Shown here: one piece after another, positions 1-12,000 of the stretch
Layout of the letters: the number at the start of each line of letters is the position of its first letter
Position numbering within the stretch: the first letter of the stretch is position 1
Source: Tribonema minus
Lineage: Eukaryota > Sar > Xanthophyceae > Tribonematales > Tribonemataceae
Length of the DNA: 64,000 bases
Direction of reading: 5' to 3'
Assembly (NCBI GenBank): GCA_017506865.1
Contig: JAFCMP010000552.1
Coordinates: 434,001-498,000, forward strand
The notes under the pieces: model-generated
Databases searched by the model: none
What the model was told of the DNA's origin: nothing
The model's input: the letters and a program-made list of their open reading frames with translations, nothing else
Position numbers and translations under genes: made by a program

Positions 1-1067
1 CGTTGGGGCGACTGGCAGTGATGTGACAATGTCGCATACGTATCTACCATGGTCCATGGCTTGCACATGCGACACAATGTCAGCATTGCCACTGCCCTAT
101 GAGTGAATGAATGCAAGACAGCGACGGCAGAATGTGTGTGTATATGTGTAGCACCTGCTGCCTGCTCGCCATATGACCGCTGTCTTGCGCCTCATTGCAT
201 GCTACAGTTTGTTCAGTGCTGATCATGACAGGTGAGCGCGTGCCACATGCGCACTGCGTGCGTGTAAGCGTCAACACTTGACCATGGGTGCTCAAGTCTA
301 TGTAGTGATGCGCCAGCACATGCAGCAATAGGAGTGCGTGTCAATCCAGCACCCATTGGGATGGTTCAGCCTTAGTGTGAGTGTCATCATCACAAACTTC
401 ACAAAAGCATCAGCACAGATGATTTGCCCCCTCCTTGACTGCCATGTGGCCACACAAATTGTAGTGGCCAAGTCTGCCAGTGCTGGCGTTTGCCATGGTT
501 TGTCCATCATGAAGCCATCGCAGCAAGCCCGACATTGCCTGCTTCCATCTGCAGCGTCAATCGATCGCCCTTGTTCTGAGCTTCGTGCTTGTGCAGATCT
601 TGCGTTGGTCTGGAAGCCTGACGAACTATAGTGTTGCAACATTTGCAGCATCTTTGCTATCTAAGGCAGTGTCGTCAGAAGACACAGACTGGTGGCAATC
701 AATTTCACGCAATTGTCATGCAGCATCAGCGTGTCTGGAAAGGCTGAGACTCATCCCTAACCCCTTCAATGGCGCGCAGTCGAATGCACGCATAGGATGT
801 TAATGATCATCAAGTTGTAAAACCCTGATGCTCTAAGCGTCTGCATCACACAATGAGACTAGCGGATGTATTGTTAACTCACAAGTGATGGCTGGAATGA
901 AGCCAACAGGGATGATTCAGGCTCTCAAATCACTGCGTACGAGTCGCCGTACGAGTCTCCCGCTGTCCTGGGGTCACACAATCAAAGTTGTTCTGACTTT
1001 TTTGCAACCAGATCATCGGCCGACCGCACAGTGTCACTTGCTTCCTCTGTCAGCAAAGATCACCATC
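1..1067. other. No gene seen upstream of the mannitol-1-phosphate dehydrogenase
   Basis: I see no coding stretch with convincing composition or a recognisable motif here. It presumably holds the promoter and 5' untranslated region of the gene starting at 1068. An open frame runs into that gene from about 885 with several earlier in-frame ATGs, so the true start could lie upstream of 1068. Confidence 0.5.
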
Positions 1068-4000
1068 ATGTCCAGCGACTCTGCGTCGTACAGGCTCCCG
1101 CCCAGCTTTCTGCCAGAGCTGGAGAATGAACCAGTTCACGACTATCGGCTCAGCTACAGGCGCTTTAGGAGCGGACACCATGAGGGCAGCAAGGGCGAGG
1201 TAGCAGCACCTCTGCATCGCAGTCCTGAGCTAGACCATGAAGACGACATCGAGACCATGGTGGAGTCCGATGGGCGCTTCCAGCAGATCCATGCCGCCAT
1301 CAATGCCTATCGAATGCACTGTGAGTACAGCCAGTGGGCGACAGAGATTGCATGAGAGCTTGATAATGTGTGCTTAGGTTCATGGAGAGCACACGCAGGA
1401 ACTCTAGGTGTTCATGATTGCAACAGCAGCTATCATGTTGCTGCTTGGAGTGTGCCTGAGGAGCGCTGCCACCCGGGATATGCAGATTCACTTTCATAGT
1501 TTGTCACCTTCATGTTTGCCGCACCTTAATCATCTCACGCGCCCCCCCCCGCTGCTCCCGCTGCGCCCCCAGACCGCATGTACCGGCGCGGCCACCCGGA
1601 GGGCGCTAAGGGCGAGATCACCGACCTCTCCGTCAAGATGTCCTCCCGAGTGGCGGCGTCCCTCCCCGTCGCGCAGCTGCAGCGGCTTGCGCGCCACAAG
1701 CGCGAGGGCGCGCTCGCGCCCAACGCCTCCAAGTACCACGTGCACCTCGGCGCGGGGCGACTCGGACTGGGACTCGTGATCCCCGCGCTGAGCCGCGGCG
1801 CCGCGCCCTTCGCGATCCTGCAGCGCCCCAGCGGCGCATGGAAGGCGCTCACGGCGAGCGGCGCGGACGCGACGCGCATCCGCGTCAACGGCGACGAGAC
1901 CGTCATCGAGTTCGCGCTGCTCGTCAACGGCTCGCGCCCGGAGGCCGCACTCGGCGGCGCGCTCCCCGTCTTTGCCGTTACCGACGACCCCGTGATACTG
2001 GCCGCGCTCATCGCGCGCGCGACAAGCTACAGCACGAGCCTCGGCCCCGGGCTCGCGGACACGGTGCTGCCGCTGCTCGGCGGGCTGCCCGCGGACGCGG
2101 CGGCGGAGCAGCGGCCGGCGCTGTACGCGTGCGAGAACGACCACGCCGCCGTGCACTCGCTCGCGCAGGAGCTGGAGGGGCGCGTCGACGTCGTGGACTG
2201 CATGGTGAGCGCTGCCGCCGCGACCGCGCTACCCCATCGCTCAGCTCTTGTGGTGGCAGTGCCCGTGGGAAGGGGGGGGGGTTGTTGGTAAGGGGGGGGC
2301 GAGGAGGGGCAGGGGGCGGCTCCGCGGCGGCGGTGTGTACTGGTGGGACGAGCGCTGCTACGTGGCGAATGTCTGTGCGCAGCTTGGCGTGACGCTGGCA
2401 GAGCTCATCAGGTGACGGCTGCTAGCAGAGGGCTGCGTATGACGTCACCAGAGAACCTTGGCTGCATGCCGCAGCTGCCGAGACCGTAGCAAAAACACGC
2501 GCAGGGGGCCTTCCGTGTCTTGAGCGAGGTATGGCAGCACGGGCGCTGAGCACTGGGCACGCAGCGCTGCGCTGCTCCAGGTCGCTACATGGAACTGCGG
2601 CCGAAGCCGTTCAGCGTGGCGCGTACGAAACCTCACACACAACGCACACGTGTCTTGTCACCCAAACATGTCACGTGCGCTGTACTTGAGAGCACGGCCT
2701 AATCTGCACGGAGGGTGGCCCTCGGCGCACACTCCACGGCTACTTCGTTATGCGCGCGCGCTGCCGCGTGTACCCATATCTTCATGCCTCGAACCGCTGC
2801 ACAGCGCACCCCCTCAGTTCGTCAAGGAGCGCGCACATGCGCCACAAGCCTACGTGACACACAGCATCCTCCCTATACCATGCCCCCAGGTGGACCGCAT
2901 CTGTACGGAGCGCACGATCAGCGCCGAGTTTGTGGGCATCGGCACGGAGCCGCACCCTGGTGAGGTGGTGGTCATCACGCCGCCCAAGACGGCGCCGCTG
3001 CCGCCGCTCGGCGGCGACAACATTCGCTGGCCGAAGATCGCCGCGGAGGCGGAGTACTGGTGCCAGCGCAAGCTGCTCATGGTCAACGGGATGCACACGT
3101 GCTTAGGTGAGCCGACGCGCAAGGCAGCGCTTCATGGATATGAATCTGTGGGCGCGTGCGTGGTGCGGTTGCTCTGGCGTACCGGCGCCGTGTCCTGGCT
3201 GCGCATGTTGATGGCGCCGTGAGATGCAGTTGGGCCAACTTCAACAGTTTCTTCATACTTCAACTGCTATATGCGCATACGCACCACGCTAGCTGGCGAC
3301 GGTGCGGAATGGTTGGTACCCTGAAAAGCTGTGCCAGTGTACATACAGCACGTGCTAGCAGTTGGGTCAACTTCAATTGTTTCATATTAGTTCAACTGTT
3401 AGTTGTTGTTGCTTGAACCAGGTTTCAAGCACGGGTGCCAGGGTGTAGGCAGCTCGAAGAACAACCACGCGCACTAGTCTCTACCACCACTCAACATCAA
3501 TGTTGACGTTTCAGCTGGTGGTGGTGTGGCAGCGCTCACCATGTGTGTGCTGAAGCTGCGACAGTCCTGATGCACTCCGGCATTGGACAGCAGCAGCAGC
3601 AGCAGCAGCGTCAACAGAACAGCGCAGGCATGTGTGGTCTGCCTACACTACGCGTGAAGGCCACATTTGGTCAACACTTCAGGCAAAAGGCTGTAAACAT
3701 TGCTGTCACGTCATGTACCAGCTCACAATCATCACATGTCCACGCCAGCCCCCCCCTCCCCCCCCCCGTCCTCCTCAACACGACCTCCCCCCCCCCCCCC
3801 CCCCCGCGCAGCCTTCATGACGCTGTGCAAGCACGAACCTGGCGGCCTCAGCGGCGACGGTTGGAAAGAGCACACGCTCAACACCATGGCGACCGCCGAC
3901 GAGGCGGAGCGGCGCCGCATGTGGGTCTGGGCCGTCGCGCGCTGCCTCTTCATCGCGTGGGAGCACGAGCCGGAGGTCATCGCGTCGGCGCACGGCGCGG

Positions 4001-5211
4001 AGGGGCACGCGGAGGTGTGCGCAGCGCTGCTCAGCTACGCGCGCGCGACGCTCGGGAGGTTCAGCACGGTGCAGGACAAGGTCGGGCGCGTGCTCGGCGG
4101 CGGCGTCGCGAACCGCTGGAACGGGCGCCTCAAGGTGCGCCGAGTGCTGTGACACTTGACGTTGCTGATTTTCTTCTTGCTCGAGAACCGCTGGAACGGG
4201 CGCCTTGAGGTGCGCCGCAGCGCCGTGATGCGGAAATTGGGGCACGAGTAGTTGTACTCGAAGTTGGTGTATTTCTTCTTGCTGGCGAACCGCTGGAACG
4301 GGCGCCTCAAGGTGCGCCGAGCGCTGTGACGCAAAAATTGGGGCACGTGTACTTGAAGTGGAAGTTGTCATCAGTAATGTTGCTCAGGGCGCGGAACAGC
4401 CCGGGAGATCACCGCTGAGCTTGCCTGGAGCCAGAGTGCGCCCATTATCTTGGCATCGATGTCTCGTGGTTGACAGTTATCCTGATGACATTCTGTACTG
4501 TACGCTTGTCAGTTGTGCCGCCAAAAGGTGTGCATCGCAAAGTATGCCCATCTCATGTGTGTAGCCATTTGCCTGCCTATACTCCTGAACACCCCCGATC
4601 ACCACCAGACTGGTCAGACTCTGCCAACCGAGTGCCTAGGGTCAGGGTTAGGGTTAGGGTTAGGCCTCGCTCGCACCACGAGTAACATGCACACCGGTGC
4701 GCACTGACACGCTCGTCACACGCTTCCGACCAGGCCGCCAGTGGCTTCACTCATGCCATACTTGCCACATGCACACCCGTGCCCACTGCTCCGCTTGTGA
4801 GACCATGTCTCCAGTTGCCTCGCTCACACCATGATAGGTTTTCATGCATGTACCCCCCCCCCCCCCCTCCCTTCCCAGGTGATCGCGGACTACCTCACAG
4901 AGTCGCCTCACTTACGCCATGATTCTCATGCACACTCATACGCACTACCCTGCTTGTGAAACCAAGTCTCCAGTCGCCTCACTCACGCCATGAGTCACAT
5001 ATACCCCTCCCCTTCACCCCCCTCGCAGGTGATCGCGGACTTCCTGGCGGGAGAGCCGGCCTTCCGCGGCGGCCTGCGCGGCGAGCTGCTCAAGCAGGCG
5101 GGCGTCGGCGAGGAGGAGCTGAGGCGGGAGGTCAACGCGCTCGTCGCGGAGAGCCAGCGGTTCGTGGGCGTGCAGGTGCAGCGCCGCCAGAGCCAGATCG
5201 TCGTCACGTAA
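1068..5211 (+). CDS. Mannitol-1-phosphate 5-dehydrogenase (five exons)
   Basis: Exons 1068-1320, 1573-2204, 2890-3106, 3812-4134 and 5029-5211 join in phase to give 535 residues. The enzyme interconverts fructose-6-phosphate and mannitol-1-phosphate with NAD(H), in the mannitol storage and osmolyte pathway of many algae. The Rossmann fold shows as HLGAGRLGLGLVIPAL near the start of exon 2, and the polyol-dehydrogenase signature as KLLMVNGMHT in exon 3; YACENDH and DCMVDRIC are also typical. The first about 105 residues precede the Rossmann fold and are not part of the usual enzyme. They contain two similar blocks, one ending exon 1-side (GHHEGSKGEV) and one opening exon 2 (GHPEGAKGEI). The start was chosen at the ATG after CACCATC, but in-frame ATGs exist further 5'. 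Introns 3 and 4 and the 3' flank carry copies of the exon edges. Family call firm; N-terminus less so. Confidence 0.88.
4110..4330 (+). repeat. Echoes of exon-4 donor edge (M1PDH)
   Basis: The last 25 or so bases of exon 4 and its donor (true copy starting near 4110, GAACCGCTGGAACGGGCGCC) recur near 4185 and near 4288, spaced 75 and 103 bp. The second echo keeps the CTCAAGGTGCGCC donor context almost unchanged. Both lie inside the intron. Confidence 0.9.
4645..4664 (+). repeat. Interstitial telomeric repeat, (GGGTTA)3
   Basis: Three perfect tandem TTAGGG units lie inside intron 4 of the M1PDH gene. The TTAGGG motif is a common eukaryotic telomere repeat; here it is far from any visible chromosome end. 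Confidence 0.9.
4690..5050 (+). repeat. Echoes of exon-5 acceptor edge (M1PDH)
   Basis: A unit of about 115-150 bp occurs roughly three times. The last copy carries the used acceptor and exon start (CAGGTGATCGCGGACTTCCT, exon at 5029). The preceding copy, at 4877, has CAGGTGATCGCGGACTACCT and would still read in frame for a few residues. Flanking intron text (CGCTTGTGAGACC / TGCTTGTGAAACC) is repeated as well. Confidence 0.85.
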
Positions 5212-5545
5212 AGCGGGGGGGGGGTAAGGCTGCTACCAGGGAGTCTTATACCTGCCCCCCCCCCCTCGCACCGGTGTAGTTCGCCGGTGCAGTGGGGTGG
5301 AGGGGTGCAACGCCGCCAGAGCCAGATCGTTGCCACGTAAGCGGGGGGGGGGGGGGTAGGATGGTACCAGGGAGCCTTTTACCCACCCCTCTCCACGCCC
5401 TCCCCGGCATTGGTGTAGTTCGCTGGTACAGTGGGGTGGAGGGGAGGGGGGGGGGGCAGAAGGGGGCTGTGGGTAGGCTGATACCAGAGAGGCTTATACC
5501 TGGCCCCACCCCCGCACTGGGTGTAGTTCACCGATGGGGGCAGGG
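5179..5545 (+). repeat. Tandem unit running through the M1PDH stop codon
   Basis: The final coding segment, stop and first bases of the 3' flank (from CGCCGCCAGAGCCAGATCGT at about 5181) recur at 5314, followed by the same G-run, 'ACCAGGGAG' and 'GGTGTAGTTCGC' blocks. A third, coding-less copy fills about 5446-5545. The period is about 130 bp. It shows that edge duplication is not limited to splice sites. Confidence 0.88.
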
Positions 5546-6762
5546 GGGGCTGTGGGGGTCAAGGCCTTTTTGTGGCATGAGCTTGAAGTGTAGAAGTAGG
5601 CGCGCGAGTCTGTTACAGGCGGGTTCGCGAGGGGGATTGTTCAGGGGTTGAATGCAGGGGCTGGCTGCTACCGGCGCCGCCCCACCAGCAGGTGCATGCA
5701 CCGAGGCGGTTTCATGTATAAGCGGCACAGTGTCTGCCGCCCGCGCGTCGCGGCACGAGTCACGTAGACAGAGAGACAAGAGAAAATCAATTTTGGGGGA
5801 GGTTGCAATGTCGTTTCAGTAATGGAGTACATGGCCAGATGTGAGGCTGCGTTTGTGTGCTGCTTCTCACATGTATGCATGAGTTTGCTTCTGTATTTCA
5901 CAACATGTATTGATTTGTCTGGGAGCTGACGTTGGTCAGTGTCATAGTTATTAGCTCACACAAGTGCTTGGAATGAAGCTATTGGTGTTCAGTGTTGACA
6001 GTGACTGCGGCGCCTTTTCAGCACATTTGTACTTTCGCTCACGCGCACTACAGCACCACTTCTCTTACTGACAAGTTGAGCACTGCTGCTAACACAAATT
6101 GACCCATACTGCGGCGTAATGGCCCAAGTAGCGCTATGTTGCAAGTTGTCATGCAATTCTACACATGTACCTGCAAACGCCAAAACACAGTACCCGCACT
6201 GTAATACACTCATGCATTCGGCACAGCCAAAACAGTAGCAGACACACGCGACGAAAATGAGGCAATGCAAATGAATGACATTGATGTACAGCTGATCTTG
6301 TGCGCAAATATTGCAGAGCCATTGATGTGTCTTGGCTAAGAATCAGGGTATGTCCAGACTACTGACCCTCAGTTCCCCCAATTTATTTGCCTTGTGCAGA
6401 TGTATCATGTTGCTGTCATATAGCTGTCCGCCAGCCATTGTCAGCAGCACCTCAGCACACCCATTCCTCGGTACTGCAGCGTGACAGATGAGATGCAGCC
6501 GTCGCCGCGGCATCCAACAATTGCTGCCGGGCGATGCATGCTCAAGCATATGCTTGTGAGGTTGTACTTTTTATACAAGGCTGCTTTTGTAAATACAAGT
6601 CCATACGTACAAGGCTGCTGCTCTGTGCTCACAATCCAATGAGTTTTGACGTGCATGGTCACTTGCATATGGCCGCACGCGGGGGCCACGCTGACCTTCA
6701 TGCAGAACATGCAGCTCCGCACACATACACCATTGCCTGGAGGCTATCCCTCACGTCATACA
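5546..6762. other. Intergenic, nothing recognised
   Basis: Downstream flanks of two convergent genes. I found no coding exon, RNA gene or mobile element. It is less GC-rich than the genes. Confidence 0.5.
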
Positions 6763-7794
6763 CTAGTAGTCGCTGTCGTTCGAGCGAAAGATGGAGTCAC
6801 ACTCGGCCTGCATCTCCTGCTTCGCGTGCTCCTTCCTAGAAGCCTTTGTCATGGCGAGTCCTCCGCACACCTCGCACAGATGCCCCGTCTTGCTGACCAG
6901 TGCCGCGGGCAGCGTGCGCTGGCACCCTCTCTCACACACGCGCATGCCCATGGTGCCTGCGGGCGGCGCCGCCAGCACGCACAGCGGCAGCAGCGAGTGC
7001 TGCGCGAAGAGCTCCTCCACGCCGGCGTAAAGCATGTGGCGCGCCACCGCGTCAAAGCGCAGCGTGGCGCCGGGCAGGGCCCTCAGCTGCGCCTGCGTAG
7101 CGCGCGCCGCCAGCGCACGCCACAGCCGCAGCGTCCAGACGGCATCGCCCGCGGCGTGCGCGATTGCGTGCTCCGACAGCGGCCGTTCCATCCAGAACCT
7201 CATATTTTTCTTGAAGTCTGCTGTTACGGCGTCGCGCGCGGCAATGTACTCGCCGCACTCGGGGTCTGCCGCTAGCCCGTGCTCCTTGAGTGCACCGACC
7301 AGGCTGTTGAGGCGGTGCACGGACGAAAAGAGGCGGGGTTTGCCCCGCACGTGCCCGCGGTACACGACGGGGTGGAGGCGGTCGAGCCGGGCCTGATCCG
7401 ACTCGCTGCGGGTCATGACGTCAAGTAGCTGCGCGTCCAGCACTTGCCCGTACCCAGCCTGCAGGAGGTCCACGCCGTTCGCCCTCAGCAACGCCAAGTC
7501 GCCGCGGCAGTCCCAGAAGACTTTGGTGAGAGCAGTACTGCGCCACACGCGTGTCGACAGCTCGCCTGTCGAGAGCAGCGTGCTGAGGTCCTCGCCGCCG
7601 TGGCTCAGCTGCAACAGATCCAGCACTATCACCACGGCGGTGGTGGCTATCTGCAGCAGCGACAGCTCTGGTGGTGATGCGTTAACAGCACCTTCGCAGT
7701 CGATGGCACACACGCTTGACACCTGCACTCGGCTGAGCGCAGACGGCAGCTCGTCGACGGACGTGATGACCAGCACCTCTGTGGCTCCCGACAT
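6763..7794 (-). CDS. DEDD-type 3'-5' exonuclease, EXD1/Egalitarian-like
   Basis: One uninterrupted exon of 343 residues. The start is the ATG at 7794 in a GCCATGTCG context; a longer frame to 7827 would need a GTG. Exonuclease motif I is CAIDCEGA (Asp32, Glu34). Motif II is the EXD1-like block VFWDCRGDLALLRANGVDLL followed by VLDAQLLDV. Motif III is HAAGDAVWTLRLW, where the usual tyrosine of DEDDy enzymes is a histidine. These residues would hold two metal ions and hydrolyse RNA or DNA from the 3' end; EXD1 relatives bind RNA. The C-terminal part has four cysteines as two CxxxC/CxxC pairs (CERGC, CEVC), resembling a zinc ribbon. Intron-free, unlike most neighbours. Confidence 0.8.
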   Translation of the reverse strand: MSGATEVLVITSVDELPSALSRVQVSSVCAIDCEGAVNASPPELSLLQIATTAVVIVLDLLQLSHGGEDLSTLLSTGELSTRVWRSTALTKVFWDCRGDLALLRANGVDLLQAGYGQVLDAQLLDVMTRSESDQARLDRLHPVVYRGHVRGKPRLFSSVHRLNSLVGALKEHGLAADPECGEYIAARDAVTADFKKNMRFWMERPLSEHAIAHAAGDAVWTLRLWRALAARATQAQLRALPGATLRFDAVARHMLYAGVEELFAQHSLLPLCVLAAPPAGTMGMRVCERGCQRTLPAALVSKTGHLCEVCGGLAMTKASRKEHAKQEMQAECDSIFRSNDSDY

Positions 7795-8860
7795 GGCGAT
7801 GACTGCCGTCCCTCCCTCACTTTTCACCGTTGCGCGCAGCTCCTGTGGTCACAGGAGCACAGTAGGGGGCTCTCGGGGGCAGTCAATGATTTTGACAACG
7901 CGCGCTTGTTTGCTACTCTGCTTTGCGTTTAAGGGGGTGCTGAAAGCAAATGCATGCGTGGACGTTCGACTGGGCTGCACGTTACGTTGCTGGTGCAGTC
8001 ACTGATTGGCAATCATCATTCATAGTCTAGCATATCAGTGGATGACAGCAAGACAGAATTGACATGTCTTCAAAGGGAGCACATCGACAGATGCAGGCAC
8101 AGCGCTACATTCTGTATATACTATGCAAGAAATTGGAAGCGATGCCAGCTACGTCATGAGAAAGCATGTGTGTGTGATGGCCTCAACAACAAGGGGGGCA
8201 TAATGGCGTCAACAACAAGGGGGGCACAACCATGAGCGTCAACAGCAAGAGCGCGAGGAGCAACAAGCCACACAGTGCAGCTAGTTGTCATGTTGTAAGT
8301 GGTCCAGGTCCAGGGATCTTGTACAGACGAGGCAGAAATGGCGCGCGCAGAGGCCTAGCTCAAAAAGCGAGACAGCGGCGGCCATGGGGGGGCGGCAAAA
8401 CACTCAGTACACACAATTGTGAAGGCTCCAAAGCTACAGCACTGCGCCGCTGCGGGAATGGCGACTGGCAATGGCGTACGTGTGACGCAGCGGCGCCTCT
8501 ACGTCCGGGCGCATGCGCACCGCCCTGCACCCGTTCCGGTGCTGATAGGTGTATGTAGGCATGTATCGTCGATGCGCAAAGGGAGGGGGGGAGGGGGAAT
8601 CGATCAGAACACACCTCCACTTGCGCTCTGCAAGATGAAGTCCAGTTCATCGAACAGATGACGTGGCCGATGCGCTCGCCGCTGCTGCCCGCACCGCCCC
8701 CCTCAGTGTCCACGAGCGTGAGCTCACAAAGTTACTTCACGTGTTCAGGTGCGTGAAGCGTCAACCTGCGAAATGGCTTCACGACTCGCCCCCCTGGGGG
8801 GTGACGCATCGATTCGCACACTGTCCACATCGCGGGGCGAGGAATGTTTTCCCTCGTCAC
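7795..8860. other. Intergenic, short repeats only
   Basis: No supported gene. It contains a short tandem (GCGTCAACAACAAGGGGGG-like) at about 8180-8250 and a G-rich run near 8580-8600. Open frames here look like noise. Confidence 0.45.
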
Positions 8861-8867
8861 GAGGGAA

Positions 8868-9047
8868 CACGATGACGGACATGCCGTCGTTGGCGCCCCC
8901 CCGCAGCTGTAGTTGAAGCTGCGCGCTTCGTGGCAATCAGCTTGAAGTGGAACTTGCACTTCTATCGCACGATGACCGGCAGACGCATCAGCGGCAGCGC
9001 GCCCCGCGCGCGCGCGCCGCGATCCTGAAATTCAAGTCGAAGTTCAA
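8868..9047 (-). repeat. Echo of the PP2C 3' coding end beyond its stop
   Basis: On the minus strand the text around 8868-8905 reads like a decayed copy of the last exon (GANDGMSVIVF against the true GSNDDTSVVVLV), lying about 180 bp beyond the stop codon of the phosphatase gene. It parallels the post-stop copies of the M1PDH gene. Confidence 0.7.
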
Positions 9048-12000
9048 TCACTTCATGACGAGCACGACGACGGACGTGTCATCGTTGGAGCCCGCACGCA
9101 CGGCGTCCGCGACGAGGTCCCCCGCAACATCGACCGTCGCGAGATGGCGCGCCTGGCGCTTGAGGCCCGCCTTGAGCGCCGCTACCACTTGCGGCGTCTC
9201 GACAAAGTCCCACAGGCCGTCGGACGCGAGGACGAGCGCTGCCGCATCGGACGGCGGCGCGAGCGGGCGCAGGCGCACGACCTGGAACTGCGGGCGCGCG
9301 CTGAGCACGCCGGGGCACAGCTTGAGGCAGTCGATGTTGCCGAGCGCGCGCGTGGGGAGGAGGCAGCCGAGCAGGCGGTTCTGGACGAAGTGGCCGCCGC
9401 TGGCGAGGACGCGCGCGACCTCGTCCGGGTTGGAGATGTTGTGCCGCGCTGCGTAGGAGAGGGGGGGGGGGGGTGTTGAAGGGTGGGGGGGGGGGAGGGG
9501 GCGTTAGAGGTGTGGCAGGCAGGAGGGGGTGTACGGGCGAACGGTGCCCTTGTAGAAGGCAAACGCGCGGGCGAGAGCGTGTCGACAGCCTCTTTCGTGG
9601 TGTTCCTGTCGCGGGATCAGTACACAGCAGGTTCAGCAATGGCCGTGCACACGCGCACGCAGGCGTCTGCACATGTCGGTGAACAGCAAGCGTCCACTCG
9701 CTGAGTGGCGCAGCGCAACAGTCTGCCCCTGCCACGGTGACGCCCAGCCAGCCAGGCCCCTGACATTGATTGCTCGTCGCTCTGCTTGTCGTTGTACTTA
9801 GGGTTCCTAACCCTAATGGCCCTGCTGCTCCCCCCACACAACTGCCGCCACTACAATCACAACAGCGCACATGCGGCAACCCCAAGCAGCAGACACTGTG
9901 GCCCTGTCGCCATCTCAAACAAACTATCATGCGCCTACAGCGAAGCGGCGGCGGCGGCGGCGCACCTGTGCTGCGCACCGACTGCTTGTCGCCGTCGCGC
10001 GTGTACATGATGGCCTTGGAGTCGCCGACGTTCGCGGTCACCACGACGCCGTCGCACACCGCGACCACCAGCGCGCACGCGCCGCTGTTGTCGCCGTGCG
10101 CCTCCGCAAACGCCTCGAACTGGCGGCACGTCTTGGCGAACGCGTCCTCGAGCGCTGCCACGAGCACCCTCTCCACCGCCGTCGCGTCGCCCGGCACCGC
10201 GCCGCGCAGCGACTCCCACGTCTGGCTCTCGCGGAAGTGCAGCGGGAAGATGCGCTTCGCCATCGCCGAGCAGCTCGCGCCGCCTGCGCGGGGGGGGGGG
10301 GCGAGAGAGGGAGAGGACGGGGGGGGGGCTGAGGGGACGCGAGCCTGTCGAGCTGGGGTCGCGCGGGGGGGGGGTTGCGGGGGCGGTAGAGGACTGCTGG
10401 CGGATGCTGGGGTCGTCAATTGCGGCCTGTTGACACAGGCAGGTCAACGAAGAGCACACAGTGCCACTGATCCTCCGATGATTCTAGGTGACAACTTCAA
10501 AGGCAGCAACCGTTGGAGCGTGAACAACTTGCCACAGTCAGAGCTTTTGAAATTAAGGGCAGCAGGCAGCACGAAATGAGTGCACGTATTGTTCAAGTAG
10601 TATTTGAAGTTAGCATGAACTTGATGTTCCCTGTAATATACCGGACTCACCGTGACCATCAAATACGCCAAACAGCCCCACGAGTCGATCGCATGCGTCA
10701 CAGCCGGAAAACACGTCGGCTTCTATCAAGATGGCGTCCTCGTTGCCGGCGTGTCGCGGCCCGGTGATGGTGTGTGAAGACACCCTGCGCAGCAGACGCA
10801 GCACGGGACACAGCGGCGAGCGCTGCTGCTTGAAGTTGCAGGTAGTGGCAGCAGCGTTCAGAGCATGGGCGCACCCAGCGTTCTCAAGTCACGCTGTCAA
10901 TGCAGGCACCACCATGCGTCACCACGTAGATACCGCATGTCAGAACAAAGCGCAGCCGGTGCAGCAGATGCAGCAAGGGACGCAGCGGTGAGCGCTGCTG
11001 CTTGAGTCGCAGGTGGTAGCGGCAGCAGCGCTCGGAGCATGGACGCACCAGCGGGCTCAAGTTGCGCTGTCAACGCAGGCACAAACACGCGCCACCGTGC
11101 ATGTGCCACACACATCAGATCAGAGCGCAGCCGCCGCGCAGCCCCCCCCCCCCCCCCCCCCCCGCTCGGCACACAACCGTCGCAGGGGGGGGGGGGGGGG
11201 GGGGGGGGGGGGGGCTGTACTACAGATTTGTGATGCAGGTGGACTCACCGTGACACGGTAAGTCACCGCACGAGCCGTACCCCCGAGACAACCACAGAGA
11301 AAACAGTGCTTCAACTCCTTGTTGCAGTAGGACAGCGACGAGCGCGCAGGTGACTCACCGCTAACCACGGGCATGGTCGGCGCTGCGGCGTTCAGAGAGC
11401 CAACGGACGAGCTGCACCCCAGCGACAGTCGCACCCTGGGGGGACACCAACAGTACTTCAACCGCTTGTTGCAGTAAGGCAGCGACCAGCGCAGCGCAGT
11501 GACTCACCGCGTGACCACGTGCACGGTCGGCACCGCGTCGCTCAGCGAGCCCCCTGAAGACCCGTACCCATGCGACAAGCACACCCTAGGAGGGCGGGCA
11601 ACAGAGCTTCAACCCCTTGTTGCAGTAAGGACTCGCCGTGGTCACACTTCAAACCCTTGTTGCAGTAAGGACTCACCGCGTGACCACGGGCACGGTCGGC
11701 GCCGCGTCGCTCAGCGACCCCCCAACGACCCGTACCCTGGGGGCAACCCCACCCTAAGCAGGGAGGGCAACAGAACTTCAACCCCATGTTGCAGTGAGGA
11801 CTCACCGCGTCACCACGGGCACGGTCGGCGCCGCGTCGCTCTGCGACCCCCCCGAAGACCCGTACCCCGGCGACGACCGCACGCCCCCCAGCCGCACCAG
11901 GTTCGCAAAGCTGTTGCGCTGGCGCGCAAAGAACCCCGAGGGGGACATGCCGAGCCCCCGGGCGCTCCCTGCCCCGCCCCCCGTCGGCGGCGTCTGGCTA

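Noticed and set aside
1530-2156. Minus-strand frame of 208 codons opposite M1PDH exon 2
   Set aside because: Arg-rich shadow; the plus strand carries the Rossmann motif and correct splice phases.
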